64,000 nt of DNA, from positions 51,246 through 115,245 of the IMG/VR virus record IMGVR_UViG_3300048032_000927; one strand, 5' to 3'. The translations under genes were made by a program, and so were the position numbers. Origin of the DNA: a virus. Positions 34,386 through 42,944 of the stretch are shown here, one piece after another; the stretch's first letter is position 1, and each line of letters starts with the position of its first letter. The notes below the pieces were generated by a model. The model did no database searches. It was given only the letters and a program-made list of their open reading frames with translations, and was not told the DNA's origin.

Positions 34386-34406
34386 CATTTAAAGAGTGGA
34401 TCGATA

Positions 34407-35063
34407 ATGAAAAAAATTCTTAAAGTTTTTGTATGCTGTCACAAATACATCCATAGAGTTGAAGAGATAAAAGCTCGCGTTAATAAATGGTGCCTTGGCG
34501 ATTATTTAATTTTTATTGGCGGCGAAGAAGAACAAGAATTAGAAGAAAATGTTATTCAATTAAAATGCAGGGATCTATACGAAGACCTTCCAGAGAAAAT
34601 GTTTGCGATTTATACTTATCTATCTAACCTTGGATATACAGACCTTTATGACTATTTCTGGAAAATAGATGACGACATAGGCTTCATTAAATGGAATGTT
34701 CATCGCGAAGCAAATCTATACAATGAATTAAAGAACCATCACTATTGCGGTTTTAAACTTAAGCCTGGGAGCAAAGGGGGTAAAAGAGGCTGGCACATTG
34801 GCAGAGTAAAAGAAGATTCTCCTTGGTACAACAAGCGATACGATGGAGAGTACATAGACTGGATTGATGGCGGTACTACTTATTTCCTAAGCTCGCATGC
34901 ATTAAACAAATGGAAAGGTTTTGCTGGGCTTAATCAAGTTAGATACAATGATATATACGAAGACCTTGCAGTGGCAAAATATTTATCTAAGTTTGATATT
35001 GTTCCATCAGAAATTGATCCCTGGCAAGGTAAGACTATTTTAAAATTCAACATTAATAAATGA
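34407..35063 (+). CDS. GT31-like glycosyltransferase (beta-1,3-galactosyltransferase type)
   Basis: 218 aa. YDYFWKIDDDIGFI is the DDD metal site preceded by the usual 'y.y..K.DDD.fv' strand; YIDWIDGGTTYFLSSHAL matches the GT31 'yp.y.sG.gYvls...' motif; YEDLAVAKYL corresponds to 'EDv..G...'. These three motifs in order define beta-1,3-galactosyl/GlcNAc transferases of animals and plants. Short for the family because there is no membrane anchor or stem, consistent with a cytoplasmic enzyme. Confidence 0.78.
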   Translation: MKKILKVFVCCHKYIHRVEEIKARVNKWCLGDYLIFIGGEEEQELEENVIQLKCRDLYEDLPEKMFAIYTYLSNLGYTDLYDYFWKIDDDIGFIKWNVHREANLYNELKNHHYCGFKLKPGSKGGKRGWHIGRVKEDSPWYNKRYDGEYIDWIDGGTTYFLSSHALNKWKGFAGLNQVRYNDIYEDLAVAKYLSKFDIVPSEIDPWQGKTILKFNINK

Positions 35064-35863
35064 ACAAAAATATTTTCTTACTATGTCTGCAAGGATGGGA
35101 CAATGCTCCATGGTTATATCGCGAAGTGTCTGAATCCTGGGAAATCAATAACCCAGATTGGAAAATTCATTATATAGATTTTAATAATTTAAAAGATTAC
35201 GTTGATGACATAGATTATATTTATGATAAAACTAAAGATATAAGGAAACCTGCTCAAAGCGATATTATACGTTTATCTTTATTGAAAAATTACGGGGGTG
35301 TATGGGTTGACGCTACTTTGCTTTGCATGCAACCCTTAGACCATTGGGCTCAAGAAGCCGTATCCCATTCAGGTATATGGATGTATCATGCATGCATTGA
35401 CCCAAAGACTAATTTTATAGGGGGTGCTAGTTGGTTTATATTGTCAGAAAAATCTTCCTACATTATCAATAAATGGAAAGAGGGGTGTGATATTTATTGG
35501 GGTAAAATGAACAAGATGCACACGTTTTTATGGATGGATTCTATTTTTAAAGATTTATTTTTTGCTGATAATAAATTTAGAGATGAATGGGTTGATTGTT
35601 GCTACGCAAAAGGTTTAGACATGAATTCTGAATATGGCTCCAGGGCTGAATCGCCAAATTGGCTTAACGATAATAAATTCAGGTCAGATATATTTTTAAA
35701 TACCCCTCCTTATGCCGTTAAATTAACTAAATTCTTTATGGATTCATTTCCTGACCCTACTTCTGTTGATTTTAAAAATTCCAGCATTTATAATGCAATA
35801 AAAATGAGTAAAAGAAAATTTGTATACAAACATCCTTGGGAAACTCCTAAGAAGTGTAATTAA
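35060..35863 (+). CDS. GT32-like capsular-polysaccharide-type glycosyltransferase
   Basis: 267 aa. FLLCLQGWDNAPWLYREVSE matches the GT32/Caps_synth 'W.QG....P..v......w' opening; PAQSDIIRLSLLKNYGGVWV then DATLL is the definitive 'a..sD..R..lL..yGGvw.Da....' DxD region. NFIGGASWFILSEKSSYIIN fits the later 'n.f....... p' strand. Capsule synthesis proteins of this class transfer hexoses. ATGA overlap with the upstream gene. Confidence 0.85.
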   Translation: MNKNIFLLCLQGWDNAPWLYREVSESWEINNPDWKIHYIDFNNLKDYVDDIDYIYDKTKDIRKPAQSDIIRLSLLKNYGGVWVDATLLCMQPLDHWAQEAVSHSGIWMYHACIDPKTNFIGGASWFILSEKSSYIINKWKEGCDIYWGKMNKMHTFLWMDSIFKDLFFADNKFRDEWVDCCYAKGLDMNSEYGSRAESPNWLNDNKFRSDIFLNTPPYAVKLTKFFMDSFPDPTSVDFKNSSIYNAIKMSKRKFVYKHPWETPKKCN

Positions 35864-35868
35864 ACGAA

Positions 35869-36678
35869 ATGAAGCCTGTTAAAGTTACCAATGAGCGCAC
35901 TGGAGGGAATTTATTCCACTATGCACATTTTATTTGTGATTGCTTGTATCCTGAATTTTTATCTGGAGTTTTTGATTATACCGATGTCTTCAGATTAAAA
36001 AGCATTCATCAAACATTAGGAAACTTCGCATCTTTTTACGAAGAAATCTCTGGAGCAAAAAATCACGAATTAGTGCTAGATTCCTTTGATTCTCTTGATT
36101 ATGAACATATTGTTTGCCAAAGAAAAGAAGACGAAAATGACTTTGCTAATTTTGAATCTTTCAGGAAATTTATATTCAACCGTTTAGATATTAAAGCTTT
36201 GATTGATCAAATGGACGATCTTAATTGTTCGGCCCCTGAAATATTATTAATCAAAAGGGGAGAGCCTACCGAACTAATAAGTGACGAAGAATTAAAACTA
36301 GAGAACCCCAATCAAACTAACGGAAAAGAAAGGCGAGAAATATTAGGGGTGGGCAAAGTTGAAGAAAAATTAAAAAATATATACGGAAGTCGGATGCGCT
36401 CTGTTGTTCTCGAAGAAATGCCTTTTCGAATGCAGGTTTTTTTATTCAATCAAGCTAAATTTATTATCTGTGCACACGGAGCATGCATGAGTAATTTATT
36501 TTTTTGCGAACCAGGCACTAAAATATTAGAAGTACAAGCTCAAACCGCTCAAGATAGGGTTATTGGTGCAGGCTGTTATCCGTTTTTTGATTACATTTCA
36601 AAAACACTAGATCTAGATCAGCACAAAACAAAAAATAATCCCTTCATGGTTATAAAGACTGCCCAAAAAATACATTAA
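35869..36678 (+). CDS. GT61-like glycosyltransferase
   Basis: 269 aa. NLFHYAHFICDCLYPEF matches the 'n..Hw..d.l..l' start of GT61 proteins; EILLIKRGE is the 'lyisR....R' strand, ERREILGVGKVEEKL the segment after it, and FIICAHGACMSNLFFCEPGT with KILEVQ is the diagnostic 'ivg.hGA.l.N..f..pg..viEl'. GT61 includes plant xylosyl/arabinosyl and animal O-GlcNAc transferases. Starts 5 nt after the preceding stop. Confidence 0.8.
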   Translation: MKPVKVTNERTGGNLFHYAHFICDCLYPEFLSGVFDYTDVFRLKSIHQTLGNFASFYEEISGAKNHELVLDSFDSLDYEHIVCQRKEDENDFANFESFRKFIFNRLDIKALIDQMDDLNCSAPEILLIKRGEPTELISDEELKLENPNQTNGKERREILGVGKVEEKLKNIYGSRMRSVVLEEMPFRMQVFLFNQAKFIICAHGACMSNLFFCEPGTKILEVQAQTAQDRVIGAGCYPFFDYISKTLDLDQHKTKNNPFMVIKTAQKIH

Positions 36679-36679
36679 G

Positions 36680-37447
36680 ATGAATTTTAAATCTTACATG
36701 ATCACTTTCACTAAAGACCAGAATCGCCTTATTAATTTCAATCAGGCTAAATTAAAGTTGGATAATTTAGAATTATTTAATGCGGTAAATGCTATTGATC
36801 ATTACAGTCATTTCGAATCAATTGATAGAAAAAATAATTATCATACTGATCAATATATTGATCAGTGGAAATGGCTTCCTGGCAAACTGGGATGTAATTT
36901 GTCTTATGTTAAGTTGTTGAAAGATTATCATCGTAATTATAATTTTTATCCCGACTTCCCTTCTTGGCTTCTTGTTATAGAAGATGATGTTGAAATTAAA
37001 ATAGAGGACGCCACTTCTGTATTTTCTTCCATATTAAACAAGGCATCTGATTTAAGTTTTGACTTTGTTAAATTTTTCATAACAACGGGCAAAGAAAATA
37101 TTAACGGGAAAATTATAGAGTTTTCACCTGAATTGCAATTTGATGAATCGAGACATATATCTGACGGTTTTTATAAACTTATGCCATCGTGGGGTACAGC
37201 TGCTCAAGCTTTTCATATTAATTCTGTATCTAAAATATTAAAGCAGTTGCCATGGAATGACCACATTGATCAAATACTTATGAGACCTCCATTATTTGAC
37301 TCACTAAATAGCGCTGCTTACAAACAAGATTTTTTAAACTATTGCGGTGCTAAAAGTTTAGAAGAAGCCGACGAGGGTTACGGAAGTCTTATATTTAACA
37401 ACTCAACTGATGGCAAGGTTGACTGGAGAAAACTCACAAGAATATGA
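36680..37447 (+). CDS. GT25-like glycosyltransferase
   Basis: 255 aa. SYMITFTKDQNRLINFNQAK and LELFNAVNAIDH follow the GT25 start; KWLPGKLGCNLSYVKLLKDY is the typical 'l..g.iGc.lSH..ll' segment; WLLVIEDDVEIKIEDA is the EDD site; MPSWGTAAQAFHIN is the later 'wGt.gY.is' motif. This is a better match to GT25 than the protein at 27193. Coupled by ATGA to the following sulfotransferase. Confidence 0.75.
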   Translation: MNFKSYMITFTKDQNRLINFNQAKLKLDNLELFNAVNAIDHYSHFESIDRKNNYHTDQYIDQWKWLPGKLGCNLSYVKLLKDYHRNYNFYPDFPSWLLVIEDDVEIKIEDATSVFSSILNKASDLSFDFVKFFITTGKENINGKIIEFSPELQFDESRHISDGFYKLMPSWGTAAQAFHINSVSKILKQLPWNDHIDQILMRPPLFDSLNSAAYKQDFLNYCGAKSLEEADEGYGSLIFNNSTDGKVDWRKLTRI

Positions 37448-38031
37448 TTTCTCATGAATTAAAATGTATCTTCATACATATACCTAAATGTGCGGGCAGC
37501 TCTATAAATCAACAGCTTAAATTAGATTCAGTAGGATTCTCTGGTCATTCGCCAGCATCATACCATTCTGAATACAAAGATTATTTTTCTTTCACTTTTG
37601 TAAGGAATCCATATGATCGAATAGTTTCGGCGTATAAATATTTCCGCAAACTTAAACCAGGGCATCGTTGGTATAAAAGAAACAGTATAATATCTGATGC
37701 CGCAAATGACATGGAGTTCAATGATTTTGCTCATCACATCAATGATTTTATGAAGCTGATGAAACGAGAAGAAGGTTCATTTGAATCTGGCATCCACTTT
37801 CAACCTTTTCATTATTTTATTGATCAGCCGATTGATTTTGTTGGTCGCTTTGAAAATATTCAACAAGACTATTTTAAGATTTTATCTCATTTAAAACTTT
37901 CTATCAAGCCCCTTCGCAAAACCAACTCAACAAATAATTCAGATTATAGACGATTATATATGGAAGATAGTAAAAGAGAGGTGTACAATATATATGAAGA
38001 AGACATTAACAAATATAAATATAAATTTTAA
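37444..38031 (+). CDS. Sulfotransferase (Sulfotransfer_2-type)
   Basis: 195 aa. CIFIHIPKCAGSSINQQL and FTFVRNPYDRIVSAYKYF are the 5'- and 3'-PAPS binding motifs, with FVGRFENIQQDYFKIL as the shared C-terminal motif. This is the fifth sulfotransferase, 11 kb from the main group, so it may act on a different position of the glycan. Soluble, no signal peptide. Confidence 0.9.
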   Translation: MISHELKCIFIHIPKCAGSSINQQLKLDSVGFSGHSPASYHSEYKDYFSFTFVRNPYDRIVSAYKYFRKLKPGHRWYKRNSIISDAANDMEFNDFAHHINDFMKLMKREEGSFESGIHFQPFHYFIDQPIDFVGRFENIQQDYFKILSHLKLSIKPLRKTNSTNNSDYRRLYMEDSKREVYNIYEEDINKYKYKF

Positions 38032-38034
38032 CTT

Positions 38035-38613
38035 ATGACTGATCAATTTCCACTTCCTTATTATTTTAAATTATCTAGTGGTCGAAAATCCTTGTTAGAA
38101 CTAATTACCCCCAACTCTAAATGCGTAGAAGTCGGAGTATTTAAAGGTGATTTTACGTCTTGCATTTTAGATCAATCTCCTGCAGAATTAAATCTAATTG
38201 ACCCTTGGGATAGTATTATCGATGTTCCTGCTAGATGGCATGCTATTCCACAAGATGATATGGATGAAATTTTCAAAGAAGTTTCCTCTAGATTTTCTAC
38301 AGAGTCAAAGGTAAATATCATTAAAAAATATTCTGTTGATGCGCTTGATCAATTTGAAGACGAATCACTAGATTGGGTATACTTGGATGCAAACCACTCT
38401 TATTCTTTTGTAAACCAAGACCTCGAAGGCTGGTGGCCTAAATTAAAACCTCAAGGGTTTTTATGTGGTAATGCATATATCGACGGTGATGCTCAATTAA
38501 GATTATTGGATTTCGGTGTAATACCTGCAGTTGATAGTTTCCTCGAAGATCGTTTTGATGAAATAGAGGATTTTGACAACCAGCAAGACCAATTCTGCAT
38601 TCAAAAAAAGTAA
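38035..38613 (+). CDS. Class I SAM-dependent methyltransferase (Methyltransf_24-like)
   Basis: 192 aa. CVEVGVFKGDFTSCIL (motif I), LNLIDPWDS (motif II), LDWVYLDANHSYSFVNQDLE (the iDa.HsY motif) and WPKLKPQGFLCGNAY (motif III, with Asn in place of the usual His-Asp). Paralogous in layout to 29652 and 6286. Probably methylates a glycan; substrate unknown. Confidence 0.8.
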   Translation: MTDQFPLPYYFKLSSGRKSLLELITPNSKCVEVGVFKGDFTSCILDQSPAELNLIDPWDSIIDVPARWHAIPQDDMDEIFKEVSSRFSTESKVNIIKKYSVDALDQFEDESLDWVYLDANHSYSFVNQDLEGWWPKLKPQGFLCGNAYIDGDAQLRLLDFGVIPAVDSFLEDRFDEIEDFDNQQDQFCIQKK

Positions 38614-38621
38614 CCCTTCCA

Positions 38622-39446
38622 ATGGAAGACATACTGCTTTTATTTAACGAAACCTTTTTAAAAAAAAACGGTATCATTACCGTTAACTCTACCAAAGATA
38701 TACCAAATCAAGATTCTATTCTTTTTATTGGCAGTCATAGGTATACTTTTAACCCCCAAAAGATACTTGAATATTTTGAACCTATATCTAAAAAACCTTT
38801 TACTTATTCAATTATTTGCGGCAAAACAGATCGCTGCTTAAGTAAAGATATAGATATACCTGATAACATTAAAAAAATTTATTGCAATAACGTCGACTAT
38901 TCTCACGATATTATTAAGTTCTTTCCAATGGGTAGGGATTTCAGGGCAAGAGATTGTTTTCATAAAAATACCGAAAACAGAGATCGAGATATTTTAGTTT
39001 ATGGTAATTTTTCATTAAATACAAGCTGGATAAGAAAAGCTATTTATTTGTTTACAAAAGACAATCCCATGTATACTCTTGAAAATATTGGCTCAAGAGG
39101 AACAAGAGGAGAAAAACGTTCTTGGTTTATGCCTAATGATCAATTTTTTAATAGATTGCGAAGCAGTAAATTTGTAATGTGTCCGCGAGGAACGGCACCT
39201 GATTCTTTCAGGTTTTATGACACTCTTTATTGCGGTGCAATTCCTATTGTCGTTAAAGACTCGATGTACGATCAATTTGATCACTCAGAGTTACCAATTC
39301 TTTTCCTGGATCATCAAAAAGATTATCAAAAAATTAGTGAAGATTTTTTAAATGAGCAATATAATATATTATCTCAAAAAATAAAACCTTATTATAAAAC
39401 ATTAGATTTCAATCATTGGATAAAAAGAATTAAATTAGAATTATGA
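38622..39446 (+). CDS. Exostosin-like glycosyltransferase (GT47-type)
   Basis: 274 aa. SSKFVMCPRGTAPDSFRFYD with LYCGAIPIVV is the exostosin donor-site signature; PILFLDHQKDY continues as in the protein at 3698. An upstream RDILVYGNFSLNTSWIRKAI strand begins the C-terminal Rossmann domain. It overlaps the GDP-mannose 3,5-epimerase gene by ATGA, so GDP-L-galactose is one conceivable donor; that is inference. Confidence 0.75.
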   Translation: MEDILLLFNETFLKKNGIITVNSTKDIPNQDSILFIGSHRYTFNPQKILEYFEPISKKPFTYSIICGKTDRCLSKDIDIPDNIKKIYCNNVDYSHDIIKFFPMGRDFRARDCFHKNTENRDRDILVYGNFSLNTSWIRKAIYLFTKDNPMYTLENIGSRGTRGEKRSWFMPNDQFFNRLRSSKFVMCPRGTAPDSFRFYDTLYCGAIPIVVKDSMYDQFDHSELPILFLDHQKDYQKISEDFLNEQYNILSQKIKPYYKTLDFNHWIKRIKLEL

Positions 39447-40435
39447 AAATATTAGTTGGAGGAGCAGGCGGCTTTATAGCCGGTTATTTAGTTAAAGATT
39501 TATTGGCACAAGGGCATGAAGTTATCGCCGCCGACATTAAGCCCGCAGATATGTGGTATCAGACGTTTGATGGTGCAGAAAATCATGCGGATTGTAATCT
39601 GCAAGAAAAAGATCATTGTTACAAATTAAGTGTCGGTGCTGATCGCATCTACAATCTTGCCTGCAATATGGGCGGCATGGGGTTTGTTGAAAACAATCAA
39701 GCTCTTTGCATGGAGAACGTTCTTATTCAGACTCACATGATGATGGCTGCGAGAGACAATGGTGTCAAAGAAGTTTTATATAGCTCAACTGCTTGTGTTT
39801 ATCCAGCCGCAATTCAATCTGAAATTAAAGACGAATCATCTCAGGCACTTAAAGAATCTGATGTATTTCCAGCTAATCCAGATGATGGATATGGTTGGGA
39901 AAAATTATTTAGTGAATTGATTACTTATTATTACGGAAAAGATTTTGGTATTGATTCACGCACTTGTCGCTACCATAATGTTTATGGGCCATTTGGAACA
40001 TGGCGTGGTGGTCGTGAAAAAGCTCCTGCTGCAATTTGTCGTAAAGTTATAGAAGCCAAGATGAGTGGTAAGCACGAAATTGAAATCTGGGGTGATGGCG
40101 AACAAACTCGTTCATTTATGTTTATTAATGACTGCTTGACCGGTATGGATTTAATGTGGGAAAAAGGTGACTCTCGCCCACTCAACCTTGGAAGTGATCG
40201 TATGGTTTCTATCAATCAGCTTGTTGATATTGTAGAAAATATCGGCGGCATTAAATTAAAAAGAAACTACAATTTAGATGCACCTCAAGGTGTCCGTGGT
40301 CGCAATAGCGACAACACTATGATCAAAGAGGTTTTAGGTTGGGCTCCTTCTATTACACTAGAAGATGGACTTGAAAAAACATATGAGTGGATTTACAATC
40401 AAATGCAGAATTGCAAAGATTCTGATGGATATTAA
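39443..40435 (+). CDS. GDP-mannose 3,5-epimerase
   Basis: 330 aa. Converts GDP-D-mannose to GDP-L-galactose (and GDP-L-gulose). Beyond the SDR fold (GGAGGFIAGYL) it has the enzyme's own signatures: NLACNMGGMGFVENN, STACVYP with catalytic Cys118, DGYGWEK with Tyr150/Lys154, YGPFGTWRGGREKAPAAICR with Lys193, and GVRGRNSDN. These equal Cys145, Tyr174, Lys178 and Lys217 of the Arabidopsis enzyme. The enzyme is known from plant ascorbate synthesis and some bacteria. Last enzyme of glycan block B. Confidence 0.9.
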   Translation: MKILVGGAGGFIAGYLVKDLLAQGHEVIAADIKPADMWYQTFDGAENHADCNLQEKDHCYKLSVGADRIYNLACNMGGMGFVENNQALCMENVLIQTHMMMAARDNGVKEVLYSSTACVYPAAIQSEIKDESSQALKESDVFPANPDDGYGWEKLFSELITYYYGKDFGIDSRTCRYHNVYGPFGTWRGGREKAPAAICRKVIEAKMSGKHEIEIWGDGEQTRSFMFINDCLTGMDLMWEKGDSRPLNLGSDRMVSINQLVDIVENIGGIKLKRNYNLDAPQGVRGRNSDNTMIKEVLGWAPSITLEDGLEKTYEWIYNQMQNCKDSDGY

Positions 40436-40449
40436 ACCCCGAACTTATC

Positions 40450-40644
40450 ATGATTGAATTTTACAATGTAAAAAAGAAGGAAAAGGTTCAGATTGATGAA
40501 TCTAAAATTACAAAACAGTCAATGGAGCGCACTACAAAAACAGGCAAAATTTCTATTCGCTATGCTTTACGAGCCGTTGATGATGACGGCATGAAGCTCA
40601 CTAAGTTTTGTAGCAAAGCCGATTACGATAAAATACCCGATTAA
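40450..40644 (+). CDS. Small hypothetical protein
   Basis: 64 aa, basic: IEFYNVKKKEKVQIDESKIT, then RTTKTGKISIRYALRAVDDD and KLTKFCSKADYDKIPD. It looks like a compact beta-rich domain of a type seen as small phage proteins; no function known to me. Overlaps the next gene by one base (TAATG). Confidence 0.6.
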   Translation: MIEFYNVKKKEKVQIDESKITKQSMERTTKTGKISIRYALRAVDDDGMKLTKFCSKADYDKIPD

Positions 40645-41078
40645 TGGGTCCGATTCTCAATACTATTATAGGCGCAGGAATCAAACTGGCCTGTAATCTT
40701 ATTAACGCTTGGCTTGAGCAGCGTCGCCATAATCAAATTTTATTGGCAGCTCGGGACAATGAGATGCTGCAGGCTTTAATCTCTAATCAATCCGAGCAGG
40801 CTAGTGACTCTTTTGTTAAGGTTACTCGGCGAGTACTGTTTATGAGTATTACATTTACAATGTGTTACCTCATGGTCTATTATGCACATAACCCCGGGAT
40901 TACTTATGACATTATTGTGCCAAAAGGAGAAAACGCCAGATGGGGTTTTTTTAGTTACCTTTTTGGAGCTAAAGAATGGGATGTCGTTGAAATGACAGGT
41001 GGATTAATGCTATCGTCATTTATGGATCTTTGCTTTATGGTTATTGGCTTTTATGCGATACCAAGTAAAAGAAGGTAA
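40644..41078 (+). CDS. Membrane protein, holin-like
   Basis: 144 aa. An N-terminal amphipathic or short hydrophobic helix (ILNTIIGAGIKLACNLINAW), a charged middle (residues 22-60), a transmembrane helix at about 67-82 (VLFMSITFTMCYLMVYY) and another near 115-136 (GGLMLSSFMDLCFMVIGFYA), ending in basic SKRR. The layout resembles 3TM-type holins of marine phages, placed here next to structural genes. Function as a holin is a guess. Confidence 0.55.
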   Translation: MGPILNTIIGAGIKLACNLINAWLEQRRHNQILLAARDNEMLQALISNQSEQASDSFVKVTRRVLFMSITFTMCYLMVYYAHNPGITYDIIVPKGENARWGFFSYLFGAKEWDVVEMTGGLMLSSFMDLCFMVIGFYAIPSKRR

Positions 41079-41093
41079 ATAATCTGATTTTAG

Positions 41094-41115
41094 GTGTATA
41101 CTTATTCTGTATAAT
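41094..41115 (+). promoter_or_regulatory. GTGTATACT element plus TATAAT
   Basis: GTGTATACT (41094-41102) is followed by TATAAT (41110-41115), 15 nt before ATG at 41131. Unlike most other elements this would leave a short leader. It starts the transcription unit of a structural gene. Confidence 0.4.
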
Positions 41116-41130
41116 TAACATTTTTTAGCT

Positions 41131-42900
41131 ATGTCATATTCAAATCCTTATTTCAGTGGAAGCTCTCAAGCAGTAAGCTCACCAAACGTCGGTCTTCAAT
41201 ATCTTTGGGATGGCGGTCTTAACAATAACAATGGGGGTTGGCGCCCGATTACTACAGGCGATCTTTTGACAGTTACCCTTGAAGGGGCTCAAGTCAATGT
41301 TAATCTTAAAAAAGACGAAGATACTGTAAATATTTACACGGACAAAGGTCAAGGTATAGATATACTTCAGACTGGTGACGCTGATAACTTTAACACTAAC
41401 GCCAACCTACAAGTTGGTGATACAGATGTTTCTGACAGTAATCCAGTTCCAGTTAAAACCGAGTACCTCAACGACTCTATTGAAACTTTTCAATTTACTC
41501 ACGATAATCTTAACGCTAATGTCAACCTACAAGTTGGTGATACAGATGTTTCTGACAGTAATCCAGTTCCAGTTAAAACCGAGTACCTCAACGACTCTAT
41601 TGAAACTTTTCAATTTACTCACGATAATCTTAACGCTAATGTCAACCTACAAGTTGGTGATACAGATGTTTCTGACAGTAATCCGGTTCCTGTAAAAACA
41701 GATTATCAAAACGATTCAATAGAAGTTTTTCAAACAGGCCATGACAATTTAAACGCAAACGCTAATTTACAGATTGGGGATGCAGATGTCTCAGTGTCAA
41801 ATCCCGTGAACACACAACCTGTTTGTCCTGTCTTATCAAACGACGAAAGCCTATTCGCCACAACAGCTAGTTTCAATGGAAATGGTGATATTGATAACGG
41901 AGTTGAATATTATTCGTTACAAGCAAACACAAGAGGTTCTGCGGGAAATAAAACGATCACTGGTAATGGTTTGACTACAATGTCCGCGTTTGCTTCCCAA
42001 AATAATTTTACCGCCAACTCTGGGAATACAAATCTAGTACCTGACAATGGAACAGCATTTTCTTTTACTGGCGGCGCAGACGCAACGAAAGCTGGCGCCA
42101 CGCTTAACGGAATTTTGTATGAGTATTACCAAGAAGGTGCCATTGGAAATACTAAAGGTGTTCAAATCTCTGATGGTAGCTCCCTCTCTCATTATGTTGG
42201 CACTTATACTATTCAAATATTTATTAATACGGGAACCACTAGCCGGGGAGACCTAGTTAATTATATAACCAACAATGTTACTGAACTTAATGCGCTAACT
42301 ACTACCGGCGGCACCCTTGCTCAAGCAGGATTCACTCAATTTAGCAATGGATCTGATGGCGATTTCGCTATATTTACTGGTAGTATAGCTGTTGAGTCAA
42401 AATATCAGAACATACAAATCACTGCAAACTCATCAGGGTCTTCCGGAAATGTTACGCTTACGGGCGATGATACTAGTACAATTACTGATTTAGTTAACGC
42501 TCATAATGGTGTCGCAGGAAATACGCAATTAACCGTCAACCTCGGAGGGCCTTACGTTTTAAATAATGGTGCATCTATAGCGCTCAATGGAGGCTCTGAT
42601 GCAGTATCGACTGCCCAAGAATTTCATGATTCCACTAATAATTTTTATTACACAAAGCATAGTTACGTTATTAAATTAAAAGGCACCGGCAGTTCTGCGT
42701 CTGCAGACGTTACTTTCTTAGTAAAAAACAATGGGATCAATGATTTTGCATCAATTAAAAATGAAACTGTCACATGGAACCCTTCGACTGATGGAGATCA
42801 ATATTTAACTTATTTTGATGAATTTAATTTTAGTTTTGCAAAAGTTTTCTTTGATTTAGATAACTGCACAGTTGATATAGCTGAAACTCATACTGGTTAA
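41131..42900 (+). CDS. Repeat-bearing structural protein
   Basis: 589 aa. N-terminal part (residues 1-85) opens with YSNPYFSGSSQAVSSPNVGL. Residues about 90-225 contain a 40-aa unit repeated three and a half times (NLQVGDTDVSDSNPVPVKT then YLNDSIETFQFTHDNLNAN); two copies are almost identical in DNA. The C-terminal part has Gly/Asn/Thr-rich strands (LQANTRGSAGNKTITGNGL; ITANSSGSSGNVTLTGDD) as in phage fibre or collar proteins, ending in an EFHDSTNNFYYTKHSYVIKL domain. Likely virion component; exact position unknown. Confidence 0.6.
   Translation: MSYSNPYFSGSSQAVSSPNVGLQYLWDGGLNNNNGGWRPITTGDLLTVTLEGAQVNVNLKKDEDTVNIYTDKGQGIDILQTGDADNFNTNANLQVGDTDVSDSNPVPVKTEYLNDSIETFQFTHDNLNANVNLQVGDTDVSDSNPVPVKTEYLNDSIETFQFTHDNLNANVNLQVGDTDVSDSNPVPVKTDYQNDSIEVFQTGHDNLNANANLQIGDADVSVSNPVNTQPVCPVLSNDESLFATTASFNGNGDIDNGVEYYSLQANTRGSAGNKTITGNGLTTMSAFASQNNFTANSGNTNLVPDNGTAFSFTGGADATKAGATLNGILYEYYQEGAIGNTKGVQISDGSSLSHYVGTYTIQIFINTGTTSRGDLVNYITNNVTELNALTTTGGTLAQAGFTQFSNGSDGDFAIFTGSIAVESKYQNIQITANSSGSSGNVTLTGDDTSTITDLVNAHNGVAGNTQLTVNLGGPYVLNNGASIALNGGSDAVSTAQEFHDSTNNFYYTKHSYVIKLKGTGSSASADVTFLVKNNGINDFASIKNETVTWNPSTDGDQYLTYFDEFNFSFAKVFFDLDNCTVDIAETHTG
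41401..41640 (+). repeat. 120-bp tandem repeat inside the structural gene
   Basis: Units 41401-41520 and 41521-41640 differ at one base (gCc versus gTc near the start). A third unit at 41641-41760 is identical for its first 43 bases and then diverges, and a decayed fourth begins at 41761. The period is exactly 40 codons, so copy number can change without frameshift. Confidence 0.9.
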
Positions 42901-42909
42901 AATAAATTC

Positions 42910-42938
42910 TTGACTTTTTTACTTATTTATTCTATCAT
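42910..42938 (+). promoter_or_regulatory. Consensus promoter of the recombination operon, predicted leaderless
   Basis: TTGACT (42910-42915), 17-nt spacer, TATCAT (42933-42938), then 6 nt to GTG at 42945. GCGGAG abuts the start and is too close to be a useful ribosome site. Confidence 0.7.
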
Positions 42939-42944
42939 TGCGGA

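Noticed and set aside
41375-41695. 106-codon frame overlapping the structural-protein repeat
   Set aside because: It is an alternate frame of the 120-bp tandem repeat; the repeat itself keeps it open.
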